Assembly: GCF_000282655.1 (NCBI RefSeq)
Contig: NZ_AKIV01000071.1
Span: forward strand, 20,669 to 84,668
Length of the DNA: 64,000 nucleotides
From: Polaromonas sp. CF318
GTDB lineage: Bacteria; Pseudomonadota; Gammaproteobacteria; Burkholderiales; Burkholderiaceae_C
Direction: 5' to 3'
Position 1 is the first letter of the stretch, and each line of letters starts with the position of its first letter. This document shows positions 10,107 through 19,737 of this stretch, in pieces. Under the pieces are notes generated by a model. That model was not told the origin of the DNA, made no database searches, and saw only the letters and a program-made list of their open reading frames with translations. A program made the position numbers and the translations under genes.

Positions 10107-10643
10107 TCAAATTATGGCGATCAGGTCGGTGGTTCCGGGATCGATGCCGGCCTGCATGAGCAGCGCGGTCACCTGTCCCCGATGGTGGGTCTGGTGGTTG
10201 AAGAAATGCGTCAGCGCCTGCCAGACCGGATGCTCGCGCTGCACACCCCGCGTATTGGCATAGCGCATGGTGCGCAGGGGATAGTCCGGCGGCATCCGGT
10301 TTGCGAAATCCTCGATGGCGGCATCCAGGCGGTCGCGTTGCGCGCGCAAGGCGGCCCAGTCCTCGTGCAGCACCGTCCCGTGCAGCGCGCCGGGCGGGAG
10401 GGCCAGCAGCGAGTCGGACAGCGCCTCGAACGCCACTCCCTGGACAGCGAAGCGCTTCAGCCAGGCCTGGTCGCCCCAGACCAGGTGGTTGAGCGTGTGA
10501 TGGATGGAGCCGAAGAAGGCGCCGCGATCGCGCTTGCGCTCTTCGTCCGTCAGTTGCTCGCTGGCGTCAAACAAGCGCTGGTTAAACCAGCGGTTGTAGC
10601 GGGCGAGCAGGCGGTAGTTGTCGACGAAAGCGGAGGTGTCCAT
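10107..10643 (-). CDS. DinB-family putative metal-dependent protein
   Basis: 178 aa, four-helix DinB/YfiT fold. The candidate metal ligands are His residues in IHHTLNHLVWGD (about residues 47-58) and in HFFNHQTHHRGQ near the C-terminus, the pattern of the family. Members include thiol-dependent transferases, but most are uncharacterised; no substrate can be given. It is transcribed on the minus strand, ends 25 bp from the bidirectional terminator, and starts 20 bp after the membrane-protein gene. Confidence 0.8.
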   Translation of the reverse strand: MDTSAFVDNYRLLARYNRWFNQRLFDASEQLTDEERKRDRGAFFGSIHHTLNHLVWGDQAWLKRFAVQGVAFEALSDSLLALPPGALHGTVLHEDWAALRAQRDRLDAAIEDFANRMPPDYPLRTMRYANTRGVQREHPVWQALTHFFNHQTHHRGQVTALLMQAGIDPGTTDLIAII

Positions 10644-10663
10644 GGCGCCGCATTATGGCGCGA

Positions 10664-11446
10664 TCAGGCCGTCCCCGCCGTTTCGGGGCGTCGCAAGCGC
10701 TGGCGCAGGGCCTGCATCGCCACAGCGGTGGCCAGCGCGACGGCCAGGGCGATCAGGAAGGCGGCCAGCCGGCCAGTAGCACCCAAGGCCCAATACAGCG
10801 CGATGAAGAAGGCCGCAAAACCGTGCAGCCCCTGCAGAAAGCCAGCCATCAGCGCTCGGGTCGCCGCGGCGCCGTAGCGCGGCAAGGTGAAACAGGGCAA
10901 CACCGTGCCGGTGATGGGCACCGCCAGCAGCAGGCCGCTGACGGCGGGCGGCAAGACGTCGGCGCCCGCGATGATGACGGCCGCCATCGCCACCGCGGCG
11001 GCGATGCGCAGTACCAATTCCAGCCTGGGCACCGCGACAGGCGCGGCGGGTCCCGCATGATGGGCCGCGAACCACAGGCCGGTAGCCGGTGCGGCCAGCG
11101 CCAGCAGGCTGACCGGTACCGGCGCAAGCGGCAGTTGCGCGAGCACGGCCGCAGCGCAGGCATAGGCCAGTAGCGCCAGCGATACGCACACCGGGACGCC
11201 CCAGCGCCCGGCGCTGACCGAGAAGCTCACAATGTGCACGATCGCGGCCGGCAGGCACACCAGGGTGGCCAACGCGACGGCCCTCACCTGCCCGGGCTCA
11301 TGGTCGAGCAGCAGGATGGCGATGATGGGCGCGGCGATCATGGGCATGCCCGCGACGGCGCCGCCCACACGATGGCCAAAGCGCCGCGCCGCCAGCGTCG
11401 ACAGCAGCACCGAGAAAGCGACGAGCGCGAGCTTGAGTACCAGCAT
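10664..11446 (-). CDS. Integral membrane protein of unknown function
   Basis: 260 aa, very hydrophobic, with about eight predicted transmembrane segments. The N-terminus LVLKLALVAFSVLLSTLAARR is followed by a glycine/alanine-rich loop (RVGGAVAGMPM) resembling that of small transporters. I do not recognise a named family with confidence. Its start codon directly abuts the stop of the glutathione-transferase gene upstream, so the two are probably coupled. It has no obvious catalytic motif. Confidence 0.7.
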   Translation of the reverse strand: MLVLKLALVAFSVLLSTLAARRFGHRVGGAVAGMPMIAAPIIAILLLDHEPGQVRAVALATLVCLPAAIVHIVSFSVSAGRWGVPVCVSLALLAYACAAAVLAQLPLAPVPVSLLALAAPATGLWFAAHHAGPAAPVAVPRLELVLRIAAAVAMAAVIIAGADVLPPAVSGLLLAVPITGTVLPCFTLPRYGAAATRALMAGFLQGLHGFAAFFIALYWALGATGRLAAFLIALAVALATAVAMQALRQRLRRPETAGTA

Positions 11447-12058
11447 TCAGGCTTTGGGATCGTCAGGTGGCACGAATCGATCGAGCCCCCGAATACCTTG
11501 CAACCAGGAGCGCACACCGGGAAACGCCGCCAGGCTGAACTCCACGCCTTCGGTCAAAGCCACTTCCGGAAAGCAGGCAAGGTCCGCCAGCGTCGGCCCT
11601 TCACCGACCAGCCAGCCGCGCTCTCGCAGTCGCCCCTCCAAAAGTTCCAGGGCAATCTGCCCCTTGGCTTGCGCCGCCTCCAGGCCGCCGCTGTAGCCGA
11701 AGCGGGAGATGGCACGCGAGAGAAACAGGCCGGTGCGGACCTCGTTCTGGGCCAGCTCCATCCACTGCCCCACCTCCGCCGCGCCTTGTGGATCGGGTGG
11801 CAACCATCGCCGGGCGGGATCATGGCGCAGCGCGATATACGTCAGGATCGCAGTGCTGCCCCAAAGCACGAAGCCGTCATCGTCCAGCGTCGGGATCTGG
11901 CCGCGCGGATTCAACTTCAGGTACGCCGCGTCCACATCGTTGCGGCCATCGGGCAGCCGCTTGACGGCGACTGTTTCATGCGGCACCTGCAGAAGCGCCA
12001 ACAGCAGCCGCACCTTGTACGAATAAAGCGAGGTATCCCGCTGATACAGCTTCATCAT
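11447..12058 (-). CDS. Glutathione S-transferase family protein
   Basis: 203 aa. An N-terminal thioredoxin-like domain (KLYQRDTSLYSYKVRLLLAL, cis-Pro in GQIPTLDDDG, and GSTAILTYIA for glutathione contact) is followed by an all-helical C-terminal domain. The catalytic residue is probably a Ser or Tyr near residues 9-13. The family conjugates or isomerises electrophiles with glutathione; the substrate is unknown. The first two codons are both ATG, so the start could be one codon later. It is likely in an operon with the membrane protein and DinB-like genes. Confidence 0.85.
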   Translation of the reverse strand: MMKLYQRDTSLYSYKVRLLLALLQVPHETVAVKRLPDGRNDVDAAYLKLNPRGQIPTLDDDGFVLWGSTAILTYIALRHDPARRWLPPDPQGAAEVGQWMELAQNEVRTGLFLSRAISRFGYSGGLEAAQAKGQIALELLEGRLRERGWLVGEGPTLADLACFPEVALTEGVEFSLAAFPGVRSWLQGIRGLDRFVPPDDPKA

Positions 12059-12128
12059 TCAATCCCGCATCGCCGTTCACAGGCATTGCCGCGCCTGAAG
12101 TCACTCAAAGCAGCTGGCAAGACCCTGT

Positions 12129-15100
12129 TCACCTGGGTTCCTTACCGTACCCCCCGCCGCCCGGCGTGTGGATTTCAAACACGTCGCCCGGCTGCATGTC
12201 GGCCTGGCCGATATGGTCCAGCGCCTCGACCTGGCCCTGGGCGCGCACCACAAGGTTGCGCCCGACCTGCCCCGGCTCGCCGCCGGCCATGCCAAACGCG
12301 CCGTGCTTGCGGCCGTTGGACAAGATGCTGGCCGTCATGGCTTCAAGGAAGCGCACGCGGCGCACGCCGCCGTTGCCGCCCCGCCACCGGCCCGCGCCCC
12401 CGGAGTTCTCGCGGATCTCATAACTCTCCAGCCGCACCGGGAAGCGGAACTCCAGCACCTCGGGATCGGTCAGCCGCGAATTGGTCATATGGGTCTGGAC
12501 CACGCTGGTACCGTCGAAACCCGACACCAGCTTGCCCGCCTCGTCGAGCTTGCCGCCCGCGCCCGAGCCGCCCGAAATGGTTTCGTAGTACTGGTGGCGC
12601 GCATTGCCGAAGGTGAAGTTGTTCATGGTGCACTGGCCGGCCGCCATCACGCCCAGCGCGCCGTACAGCGCATTGGTGATGCAGGTGGAGGTCTCCACAT
12701 TGCCAGCCACCACCGAGGCCGGCGGATTCGGGTTGAGCATGGAGCCCGCCGGGATGATGACCTTCAGCGGCTTGAGGCAGCCTGCGTTCAGCGGGATGTC
12801 GTCGTCCACCAGCGTGCGGAACACATACAGCACCGCCGCCATGCACACGGCCGTCGGCGCGTTGAAGTTGTTGGTCTGCTGCGGCGAGGTACCGGTGAAG
12901 TCGATCTCGGCGCTGCGGCCCTTGGCGTCGACGCGGATCGCCACCTTGATTTGCGCGCCATTGTCCAGCGGCAGCGTGAATTCGCCGTCCTTCAGGCGCG
13001 TGATCACGCGGCGCACCGATTCCTCGGCATTGTCCTGCACGTGGCGCATATAGGCCAGCACCACCTCCAGGCTGAAGCTGTCGACCATTTTTCGCAGCTC
13101 CTGAACGCCTTTTTCATTGGCGGCGATCTGCGCCTTGAGGTCGGCCATGTTCTGCTGCGGGTTGCGGCTGGGATATTTGCCGCTTTTGAGCAGCACAATC
13201 ATTTCGGCTTCGCGCAGCACGCCGCGTTCCACCAGCTTGACGTTGTTGATCTGCACGCCCTCCTCCTCGATCAGCGTGGAGAACGGCGGCATGGAGCCCG
13301 GCGTGGTGCCGCCAATATCCGCATGGTGACCGCGCGAGCCCACATAAAAGGTCGGCTGCGTGGCGCTGCCCAGGTAGACCGGCGTGATCACCGTGATGTC
13401 GGGCAAATGCGTGCCGCCATGGTAGGGATCGTTCAGCACATAGACGTCGCCCGGCTGCATGCTGCCGGCGTTCTCGCGGATGACCGTCTTGATGCTTTCG
13501 CCCATGGAGCCCAGGTGCACCGGCATGTGCGGCGCGTTGGCGATCAGGTTGCCTTCGGTGTCGAAGAGCGCGCAGCTGAAGTCCAGGCGCTCCTTGATGT
13601 TGACCGAGTAGGCGGTGTTCTGCAGCTGCAGGCCCATCTGCTCGGCGATGTTCATGAAGAGGTTGTTGAAGACCTCCAGCAGCACCGGGTCCACCGTGGT
13701 GCCGGCCGCGAAGGTCACGGCGCGCTCGGCGCGGCGGTCCAGCACCAGGTGGTCCAGCGCCGTGAGCGCCGCTTCCCAGCCGGGCTCGACCACCGTGGTC
13801 GCGTTTTTCTCGGCAATGATGGCCGGGCCCGAAATGATGTCGCCCGGCCGCAAATCCTCGCGCACCACCAAGGCCGCATCGTGCCACTGGCCGCCCGAGT
13901 ACATGCGCACGGTTTCGCGGCGCGGCACTTCGCGCGGCTCGTGCGTGGCATGGCGCGGTTCGGCCGGCGCGTCGCCGGCCACCACCGCCTCGACAGACAC
14001 CGCCTCCACCACCAGGCCCTTGCCCTGCATCAAAAAGGCGAAGCGCTGGCGGTAGGCGGCCTCGAAGCCCGCCTCGATCTGGTCCAGCGTGCCGAAAGGA
14101 ACAATCAGCGCGGAATCGCTGCCCTCATAGCGCACATGCACGCGCCGGTGCGTGGTGATGCCTCCCTTGCTGACCTGCTGGCGCTGCAGCTCGGCCTCGG
14201 CATGGGCGGCCAGCTCCTCCAGCTTGCCGGCGATCTCGGGCAGCGCGGCCTCGGAAAGCTTGAGCTCCACCGCCTGCTCGCGGATCACGTTCTGGTCGGC
14301 CAGGCCCATGCCATAAGCGCTCAGCACGCCCGCCAGCGGGTGCACAAACACCTTGGTCATGCCCAGCGCATCAGCCACCAGGCAGGCATGCTGGCCGCCC
14401 GCGCCGCCAAAGCACTGCAGGGTGTAGCGCGTCACATCGTAGCCGCGCGCCACCGAGATTTTCTTGATGGCATTGGCCATCTGCTGCACCGCGATGTTGA
14501 TAAAGCCTTCCGCCACCACCTCGGCGCTGCGGCCGGTCTGGCCGGCCAGCTCGTTGAACTGGGCCTCAACCGCCTCATAGCTCAGCGGCTCGTCCGCATT
14601 CGGGCCAAACACCTTGGGGAAATAGCGCGGCTGGACCTTGCCGACCATCACATTGGCGTCCGTCACCGCCAGGCGCCCGCCGCGCCGGTAGCTGGCCGGG
14701 CCGGGGTTGGCGCCCGCACTCTGCGGGCCCACGCGAAAACGCTCGCCGTCGAACTTGAGGATGGAGCCGCCGCCGGCCGCCACCGTGTGGATGCTCATCA
14801 TGGGCGCCCGCATGCGCACGCCGGCCACCTGGGTCTCGAACTCGCGCTCGAACTCCCCGGCGTAATGCGAGACATCGGTGGACGTTCCACCCATGTCGAA
14901 GCCTATGACCTTGGCATGGCCGGCAATCGCCGCCGTGCGGGCCATGCCCACAATGCCGCCGGCCGGGCCGCTCAGGATGGCGTCCTTGCCCTGGAACACA
15001 TGCGCGTCGGTCAGGCCGCCCGAGGACTGCATGAAAAACAGGCGCACGCCCGGCATCTCGCTGGCGACCTGCTCCACATAGCGGCGCAGGATGGGCGACA

Positions 15101-15767
15101 GGTAGGCGTCGACCACGGTGGTGTCGCCGCGGCTCACGAACTTCATCATCGGGCTGGTTTCGTGCGAGGTGCTGATCTGCGTGAAACCCACTTCGGCCGC
15201 GATGCGCTTGGCGGCCTTTTCGTGCTCGGTGAAGCGGTAGCCATGCATGAACACGATGGCCAGACTGCGCAAGCCCTTCTGGTAGTGGGCCAGCAGTTCT
15301 TTTTTGAGCAGCGCCTCGTCCAGCGCTTGCAGCACCTCGCCCTGGGCGCCCACGCGCTCCTGGGCCTCGACCACGGCGCTGTACAGCAGCTCGGGCAACA
15401 CGATGTGGCGGTCGAACAGGCGCGGGCGGTTCTGGTAGGCAATGCGCAGAGCATCGCGAAAACCGCGCGTGGTGACCAGCAGCGTGGGCTCGCCCTTGCG
15501 CTCCAGCAGCGCATTGGTGGCCACCGTCGTGCCCATCTTCACGCAGTCGACCACGTCGGCGCGTATCGGCTCACCGGCCTTCAGGCCCAGCAGGTGGCGT
15601 ATCCCGGCCACGGCCGCGTCGCGGTACTGCTCCGGGTTTTCCGACAACAGCTTGTGCGTGACCAGCGAGCCGTCGGGCTTTTTCGCCACGATGTCGGTGA
15701 AGGTGCCGCCGCGGTCTATCCAGAATTGCCAACGGTCGCCGCCCGGTTTGGATGTGGTGTCTTGCAT
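12129..15767 (-). CDS. Fused hydantoinase/5-oxoprolinase (HyuA-HyuB type)
   Basis: 1212 aa, the length of eukaryotic-type 5-oxoprolinase. The HyuA-like half (about residues 1-690) begins [18 protein letters not shown] and has the actin-like ATPase segment [13 protein letters not shown]. The HyuB-like half (about 700-1212) contains [19 protein letters not shown] and ends with [13 protein letters not shown]. The family hydrolyses 5-oxoproline to glutamate, or hydantoins, with ATP. It is the last gene of a minus-strand series that includes a Liv-type ABC transporter, a DUF1445 protein and a TRAP binding protein. 5-Oxoproline is the favoured substrate by architecture and neighbours, but hydantoin cannot be excluded. 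Confidence 0.9.
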   Translation of the reverse strand: MQDTTSKPGGDRWQFWIDRGGTFTDIVAKKPDGSLVTHKLLSENPEQYRDAAVAGIRHLLGLKAGEPIRADVVDCVKMGTTVATNALLERKGEPTLLVTTRGFRDALRIAYQNRPRLFDRHIVLPELLYSAVVEAQERVGAQGEVLQALDEALLKKELLAHYQKGLRSLAIVFMHGYRFTEHEKAAKRIAAEVGFTQISTSHETSPMMKFVSRGDTTVVDAYLSPILRRYVEQVASEMPGVRLFFMQSSGGLTDAHVFQGKDAILSGPAGGIVGMARTAAIAGHAKVIGFDMGGTSTDVSHYAGEFEREFETQVAGVRMRAPMMSIHTVAAGGGSILKFDGERFRVGPQSAGANPGPASYRRGGRLAVTDANVMVGKVQPRYFPKVFGPNADEPLSYEAVEAQFNELAGQTGRSAEVVAEGFINIAVQQMANAIKKISVARGYDVTRYTLQCFGGAGGQHACLVADALGMTKVFVHPLAGVLSAYGMGLADQNVIREQAVELKLSEAALPEIAGKLEELAAHAEAELQRQQVSKGGITTHRRVHVRYEGSDSALIVPFGTLDQIEAGFEAAYRQRFAFLMQGKGLVVEAVSVEAVVAGDAPAEPRHATHEPREVPRRETVRMYSGGQWHDAALVVREDLRPGDIISGPAIIAEKNATTVVEPGWEAALTALDHLVLDRRAERAVTFAAGTTVDPVLLEVFNNLFMNIAEQMGLQLQNTAYSVNIKERLDFSCALFDTEGNLIANAPHMPVHLGSMGESIKTVIRENAGSMQPGDVYVLNDPYHGGTHLPDITVITPVYLGSATQPTFYVGSRGHHADIGGTTPGSMPPFSTLIEEEGVQINNVKLVERGVLREAEMIVLLKSGKYPSRNPQQNMADLKAQIAANEKGVQELRKMVDSFSLEVVLAYMRHVQDNAEESVRRVITRLKDGEFTLPLDNGAQIKVAIRVDAKGRSAEIDFTGTSPQQTNNFNAPTAVCMAAVLYVFRTLVDDDIPLNAGCLKPLKVIIPAGSMLNPNPPASVVAGNVETSTCITNALYGALGVMAAGQCTMNNFTFGNARHQYYETISGGSGAGGKLDEAGKLVSGFDGTSVVQTHMTNSRLTDPEVLEFRFPVRLESYEIRENSGGAGRWRGGNGGVRRVRFLEAMTASILSNGRKHGAFGMAGGEPGQVGRNLVVRAQGQVEALDHIGQADMQPGDVFEIHTPGGGGYGKEPR

Positions 15768-15786
15768 GATGTTTTAGATTGAAAAG

Positions 15787-16419
15787 TTAAGCGTGATCGT
15801 GAAAATTCTGGCGCCCGCCTTCGGCGCTTTCGATATGCTGGTTTCCGAAAGCGCTCCCTGACGCATCACCAGGCAGGCTGCGCCCTGGCCGCATCCTCCC
15901 AATGTACTCAAGTACCGGCCGCAGCAGGTCGATGGTCGGGGCGCCGCGAGCCACCGCCTCGGCGGTGCACCAGGGGTATGGCAGGCCGCACGCCCAAGGC
16001 AGAATTTCATCCTGCATTGCAGGCGGCAGTGATTGCATGGTTTCTATTGTGATGGACAAGCATTCCGCCAGCCCCGAGCACGCAAAACACCAGTCATAGC
16101 GGCCGCATCCGACACGCACCGCGCGGCTTTCCTTTTCGGTCATGATGACCAGCCAGTCGCAGCTGAACACGCCGGCATCGTTTCGCGGCGCGGAGGACAG
16201 GCAGAAGGTATAGACATTCTCGTAATTCCGGGCGAATTTGCGTACCAGCACGTCGCCGATGGCTTCCCGCCCACGCGAAGCGGGAGGAAAAGACATCGTG
16301 GCGGTTTTGACCACCATCTCAAGCAAGGCATCCGGCGTAAAAGCATCCGCCAGCAGGTAGGGCCGATTGCCGTCCTTGGCACGCAGGTAGGAAAAAATCG
16401 ACTCAGCGGGTGTTGTCAT
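15787..16419 (-). CDS. Hypothetical protein, NTF2/SnoaL-like fold suspected
   Basis: 210 aa. The first about 120 residues (EAIGDVLVRKF, ENVYTFCLSS, FSCDWLVIMTE) resemble an NTF2-like nuclear-transport-factor/SnoaL fold. The remainder, with CGLPYPWCTAEAVARGAPT, is a C-terminal region that I do not recognise. Start ATG 16419 gives MTTPAESIFSYL; the longer in-frame version would overlap the TRAP gene and is poorly supported. It sits between the oxoprolinase and the TRAP binding-protein gene and may be part of the same operon. Function unknown. Confidence 0.6.
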   Translation of the reverse strand: MTTPAESIFSYLRAKDGNRPYLLADAFTPDALLEMVVKTATMSFPPASRGREAIGDVLVRKFARNYENVYTFCLSSAPRNDAGVFSCDWLVIMTEKESRAVRVGCGRYDWCFACSGLAECLSITIETMQSLPPAMQDEILPWACGLPYPWCTAEAVARGAPTIDLLRPVLEYIGRMRPGRSLPGDASGSAFGNQHIESAEGGRQNFHDHA

Positions 16420-16492
16420 GGAGCACCGGATCGGGTAAAGGGTCGTACAAGAAGATGGGCTGGGGATGGACTCGGATTGGACTGAGAAGGAC

Positions 16493-17455
16493 TCATTGCG
16501 GCATGTAATAAGGCACAAAGATGTCATTGGCCTCGTTGCCCACGGACCGTATCCACTCGCGCGAGAACTTCTCGCCCATGCGCTTGATCTCCTGGTCCAG
16601 CTCGGGCGGGATGCGTTCTATCTTCACGCCGTTGGCGCGCAGTTCCTCGGTGGCGCTGGTGGCCAGTGCCTGGCTGGCCTGCCAGCCGCGCACTTCCGCC
16701 TCGGCGGCCGCCTTGAGCACGGCGGCGCGCGCCTCGGGCTTGAGTGCCTCGAAGGCCTTGTTGCTCACAAACACCGCATTTTTCGGGAACCAGGCATTGA
16801 TCTCGTAGTAGTACTTGATCGGGCCCCACACCTTGTTCTCCACGCCGGTCAGCGCCGAAGTGATCATGTTGTCCATGCGGCCCTCGGCCAATGCCTTGCC
16901 CACGTCGACCATGGCCACATCCACCGGCTTGGCGCCCAGCATTTCGGCGATACGCAGGGTGGTCTGGTTGTAGGTGCGCATCTGGGTGCCGCGAAAGTCC
17001 GTCGGCCCCCGCACCGGCTTGTTCGAATGCAGGCCTTGCGGCGGCCAGGGCACGGCGTAGAGGAGCTTCAGGCCGCGCTCGGAAAAATGTTTTTCAAGGC
17101 CGGGCCGCTGCAGCTTCCACAAGCGGTGCGCGTCCTTGTACGAGGTGACGACGAAGGGAATGGAGTCCGCGCCGGCCAGCGGGATTTCCTTGACCATGCT
17201 GGTCATGATGGTCTCGCCGGCTTCGGCCTTTCCCTGCTGCACGGCCGCGCTGATGTCAGCCAGCTTGGCCAGCGTGTTGTTGGGGTACACCTGTATCAGC
17301 AGCTCCCCTCGCGTGGCCGTGTCCACATCGCGGCCGAACTGCAGGATGTTTTGCGTGTGGAAGGACTCCACCCGGTAGCCGGTGGCCAGCTTCCAGTTTG
17401 TCTGGGCGTGCGCTGCCCCCGCCGCGACCAGCGCGGCTATCAGAACTGCTTTCAT
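16493..17455 (-). CDS. Orphan TRAP transporter substrate-binding protein (DctP type)
   Basis: 320 aa with a signal peptide (MKAVLIAALVAAGAAHA) and a DctP fold: TNWKLATGYRVESFHTQN at the mature N-terminus, VPWPPQGLHSNKPV in the hinge, INAWFPKNAVF later. No TRAP membrane subunits adjoin it. It is clearly homologous along its length to the binding protein at 24118-25101 (shared WPPQG, PKNA, RGW positions), which does have a permease pair. It may therefore feed that permease. It lies within the oxoprolinase/Liv gene series, 50 bp after the DUF1445 gene. Ligand unknown. Confidence 0.85.
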   Translation of the reverse strand: MKAVLIAALVAAGAAHAQTNWKLATGYRVESFHTQNILQFGRDVDTATRGELLIQVYPNNTLAKLADISAAVQQGKAEAGETIMTSMVKEIPLAGADSIPFVVTSYKDAHRLWKLQRPGLEKHFSERGLKLLYAVPWPPQGLHSNKPVRGPTDFRGTQMRTYNQTTLRIAEMLGAKPVDVAMVDVGKALAEGRMDNMITSALTGVENKVWGPIKYYYEINAWFPKNAVFVSNKAFEALKPEARAAVLKAAAEAEVRGWQASQALATSATEELRANGVKIERIPPELDQEIKRMGEKFSREWIRSVGNEANDIFVPYYMPQ

Positions 17456-17505
17456 GAGGAACTCCTTGGGAGTTGAGGATTAGCCCGGCGCAGGGTGCAT
17501 GAAAC

Positions 17506-18273
17506 TCACCCTTTCAGGTCGGTCACAAACATCTTGCCCGGCGCATGGGTGATGCACATCGACAGGCGGCTTTTCTGGGCTACCCATTGCGGCGTGACGC
17601 CGCAACCCCAGAAGACCGGGACTTCATCGTCCTTGATGTCGACCGCATCGCCGTAGTCCGGACGCGACAGGTCGGTAATGCCTATCGCCTCCGGATTGCC
17701 GATGTGAACGGGCGCACCGTGCGCCACGTCAAACCGGCCAGAAATCTCCACCACCTTCGCGACGTCGCGGCTCTTGATGGGCCGCATGGTGACCACCATT
17801 TCGCCGCTGAACACGCCGGCGGGCTGGCACTGGAGAGTGGTACGGAACATCGAAACATTGCGGCCCTGCTCCACATGCCTCAGGGGAATGCCGGCCTGCG
17901 TGACCGCGGCCTCGAAGGAAAAGCTGCAGCCGATCAGGAAGGCCACATAGTCGTCCTTCCAGATCGAGCGGATCTCGCCGCGCTCCTCGACAAACTCGCC
18001 GTCGCGGTAAACACGGTAGCCCGGAATGTCGGTCGTGATGTCCGCACCCGGCGCGCACAAAGGCTCAGTGGCCCCCGGCTTGAGCACCTCCACCAAGGGG
18101 CAGGGCTTGGGGTTGCGCTGGCAAAACAGCAGGAAGTCAAAGGCCTGCGCCTGCGGCACGATCATGAGGTTGGCCTGGATATGGCCGTTGGCGTGCCCCG
18201 CGGTGGGCAGGGAAAACTCGCCACAGCGGCTGGCCATGCGAAGGTCTGCGGGGCGATCAAAAATCTTGTTCAT
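17506..18273 (-). CDS. DUF1445 (YcsI / D-glutamate cyclase family) putative hydro-lyase
   Basis: 255 aa, start MNKIFDRPADLRMASRCGEF at ATG 18273; a longer in-frame start has no support. Family features are HANGHIQANLMIVP and, near the C-terminus, FWGCGVTPQWVAQKSRL and ITHAPGKMFVTD. B. subtilis ycsI is next to the pxpABC oxoprolinase genes, and the mammalian homologue DGLUCY converts D-glutamate to 5-oxo-D-proline. The placement here, with a 5-oxoprolinase and transporters, supports a role in 5-oxoproline/D-glutamate metabolism (inference). It is the first gene after livF. Confidence 0.85.
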   Translation of the reverse strand: MNKIFDRPADLRMASRCGEFSLPTAGHANGHIQANLMIVPQAQAFDFLLFCQRNPKPCPLVEVLKPGATEPLCAPGADITTDIPGYRVYRDGEFVEERGEIRSIWKDDYVAFLIGCSFSFEAAVTQAGIPLRHVEQGRNVSMFRTTLQCQPAGVFSGEMVVTMRPIKSRDVAKVVEISGRFDVAHGAPVHIGNPEAIGITDLSRPDYGDAVDIKDDEVPVFWGCGVTPQWVAQKSRLSMCITHAPGKMFVTDLKG

Positions 18274-18319
18274 GGTGTGGGAAAAACGGATGGGTAAAAA
18301 TGGTGGCCAGGGTTTTCGC

Positions 18320-19024
18320 TCAAAGACCCAGATAGGCCTTTTTGATCCGGTCGTCATTCAGCAGCTCATGGCCCTTGCCCTGCATCACAATACGGCCGGT
18401 CTGGATGACATAACCGTAATGCGCGATATTCAGGGCTTTTTGCAGGTTCTGCTCGACCAGCAATATCGACACACCGGTGGCGTTGACCTGCTGGATCACC
18501 TCCAGCACCTTGGTCACGAACTTGGGGGCGATACCCCACGAGGGTTCGTCCAGCATCAGCAGCTTGGGCCGGGCCATCAGCCCGCGGGCAATGGCCAGCA
18601 TCTGCTGCTCACCGCCGCTCATGGTCCCGGCCAGCTGCGTGGCGCGTTCCTTGAGGATGGGAAACAGCTGCAGCATCTCTTCAATGCCCCGGGCCACCTC
18701 GTGCCTGTCCATGCGCGTGAAGGCGCCGAGCTCCAGGTTGCGAAGCACCGTGAGCCGGGGAAACAGGCGCCGGCCTTCCGGCACCAGCGACAGGCCCAGC
18801 GGGACCCGCTTGTGCGCCGGCATGCGGTGAACCGGCTCGCCGTTAAAGCTGATGCTGCCGGCCGCGGCGGCATTCAGGCCCGCCACGGCGCGCAAGGTGG
18901 TGGACTTGCCGTTGCCGTTGCCGCCCACCAGCGCCACGATCTTTCCGGGTTCGACCTGCAGGCTGACGTCGGAGACGGCCAGCACTTCGTCGTAGCAAAC
19001 CTTGAGGTTCTTGATTTCGAGCAT
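18320..19024 (-). CDS. livF: Branched-chain-type ABC transporter ATPase LivF
   Basis: 234 aa ABC ATPase: Walker A GGNGNGKST, signature MSGGEQQMLAIARGLMARPK, Walker B LLMLDEPS followed by the LivF-type WGIAP. It partners LivG to drive Liv-type uptake. It lies two bases downstream of livG and ahead of DUF1445, and ends the transporter set. The substrate class is hydrophobic or amino-acid-like in the family; neighbours suggest 5-oxoproline, hydantoin or amino-acid derivatives. Confidence 0.93.
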   Translation of the reverse strand: MLEIKNLKVCYDEVLAVSDVSLQVEPGKIVALVGGNGNGKSTTLRAVAGLNAAAAGSISFNGEPVHRMPAHKRVPLGLSLVPEGRRLFPRLTVLRNLELGAFTRMDRHEVARGIEEMLQLFPILKERATQLAGTMSGGEQQMLAIARGLMARPKLLMLDEPSWGIAPKFVTKVLEVIQQVNATGVSILLVEQNLQKALNIAHYGYVIQTGRIVMQGKGHELLNDDRIKKAYLGL

Positions 19025-19026
19025 CT

Positions 19027-19737
19027 TCAGTCCCCCAGGTAGGCGGTGATCACGGCGGCGTCGCTGGACACCTGCTGCGGCGTGCCTTCGGCGATCTTCA
19101 CGCCGCGGTCCAGCACGACGATCTTGTCGGCGATAGGCATGATGCCTTCGAGCACATGCTCGACGATCAGGCAGGCAATGCCCTTGTCCCGGATCTTCAG
19201 GACCACGTCGACCGCTTCACGGACTTCCGACGGGTTGAGGCCCGCCATCACCTCATCCATCAGCAGGATGCGCGGCTGCGTGGCCAGTGCGCGCGCCACG
19301 GCCAGGCGCCGCTGCTCGCTGATGGTCATGCTGGCGGCGGGCCTGTCGGCAAAGCGTTCAAGCCCGGCAAAAGCCAGCCAGTCCATGGCCGCCCTGCGCG
19401 CCCTGGCGACGTTGTGCTGCAGCAGCATGGCCGCCGTCATCACGTTCTCGCAGGCCGTCATGCTGGTGAAGGTGCGCGCGATCTGGAAGGTCCGCGCCAC
19501 ACCGGCACGGGCGCATGCCTCGGGCGGCAGGCCGGCGATATTGCGGCCGCCCAGCAGGATGCTGCCCGACGTGGGGGCGAAATAGCCCGCGACGCAATTG
19601 AACATGGTTGTCTTGCCGGCGCCGTTGGGGCCTATCAAACCCACCACCTGCCCGGTATCCACACCGAAGGAAACATCCTGGTTGGCGACCAGCCCGCCGA
19701 AGCGCTTGCTGACCTGCTTGACTTCCAGCAATTTCAT
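19027..19737 (-). CDS. livG: Branched-chain-type ABC transporter ATPase LivG
   Basis: 236 aa ABC ATPase: Walker A GPNGAGKTT, signature MTISEQRRLAVARALATQPR (an SE variant of the usual SGG), Walker B ILLMDEVMAGLNPSE. The D-loop reads NPSE, as usual in LivG. It overlaps livM by 4 bp (ATGA type), so translation is coupled. Confidence 0.93.
   Translation of the reverse strand: MKLLEVKQVSKRFGGLVANQDVSFGVDTGQVVGLIGPNGAGKTTMFNCVAGYFAPTSGSILLGGRNIAGLPPEACARAGVARTFQIARTFTSMTACENVMTAAMLLQHNVARARRAAMDWLAFAGLERFADRPAASMTISEQRRLAVARALATQPRILLMDEVMAGLNPSEVREAVDVVLKIRDKGIACLIVEHVLEGIMPIADKIVVLDRGVKIAEGTPQQVSSDAAVITAYLGD

Noticed and set aside
12168..15782. Plus-strand 1204-codon open frame opposite the oxoprolinase
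   Set aside because: It mirrors a clearly conserved gene; composition is His/Ala/Arg-rich antisense translation of GC-rich DNA, with no recognisable domain.
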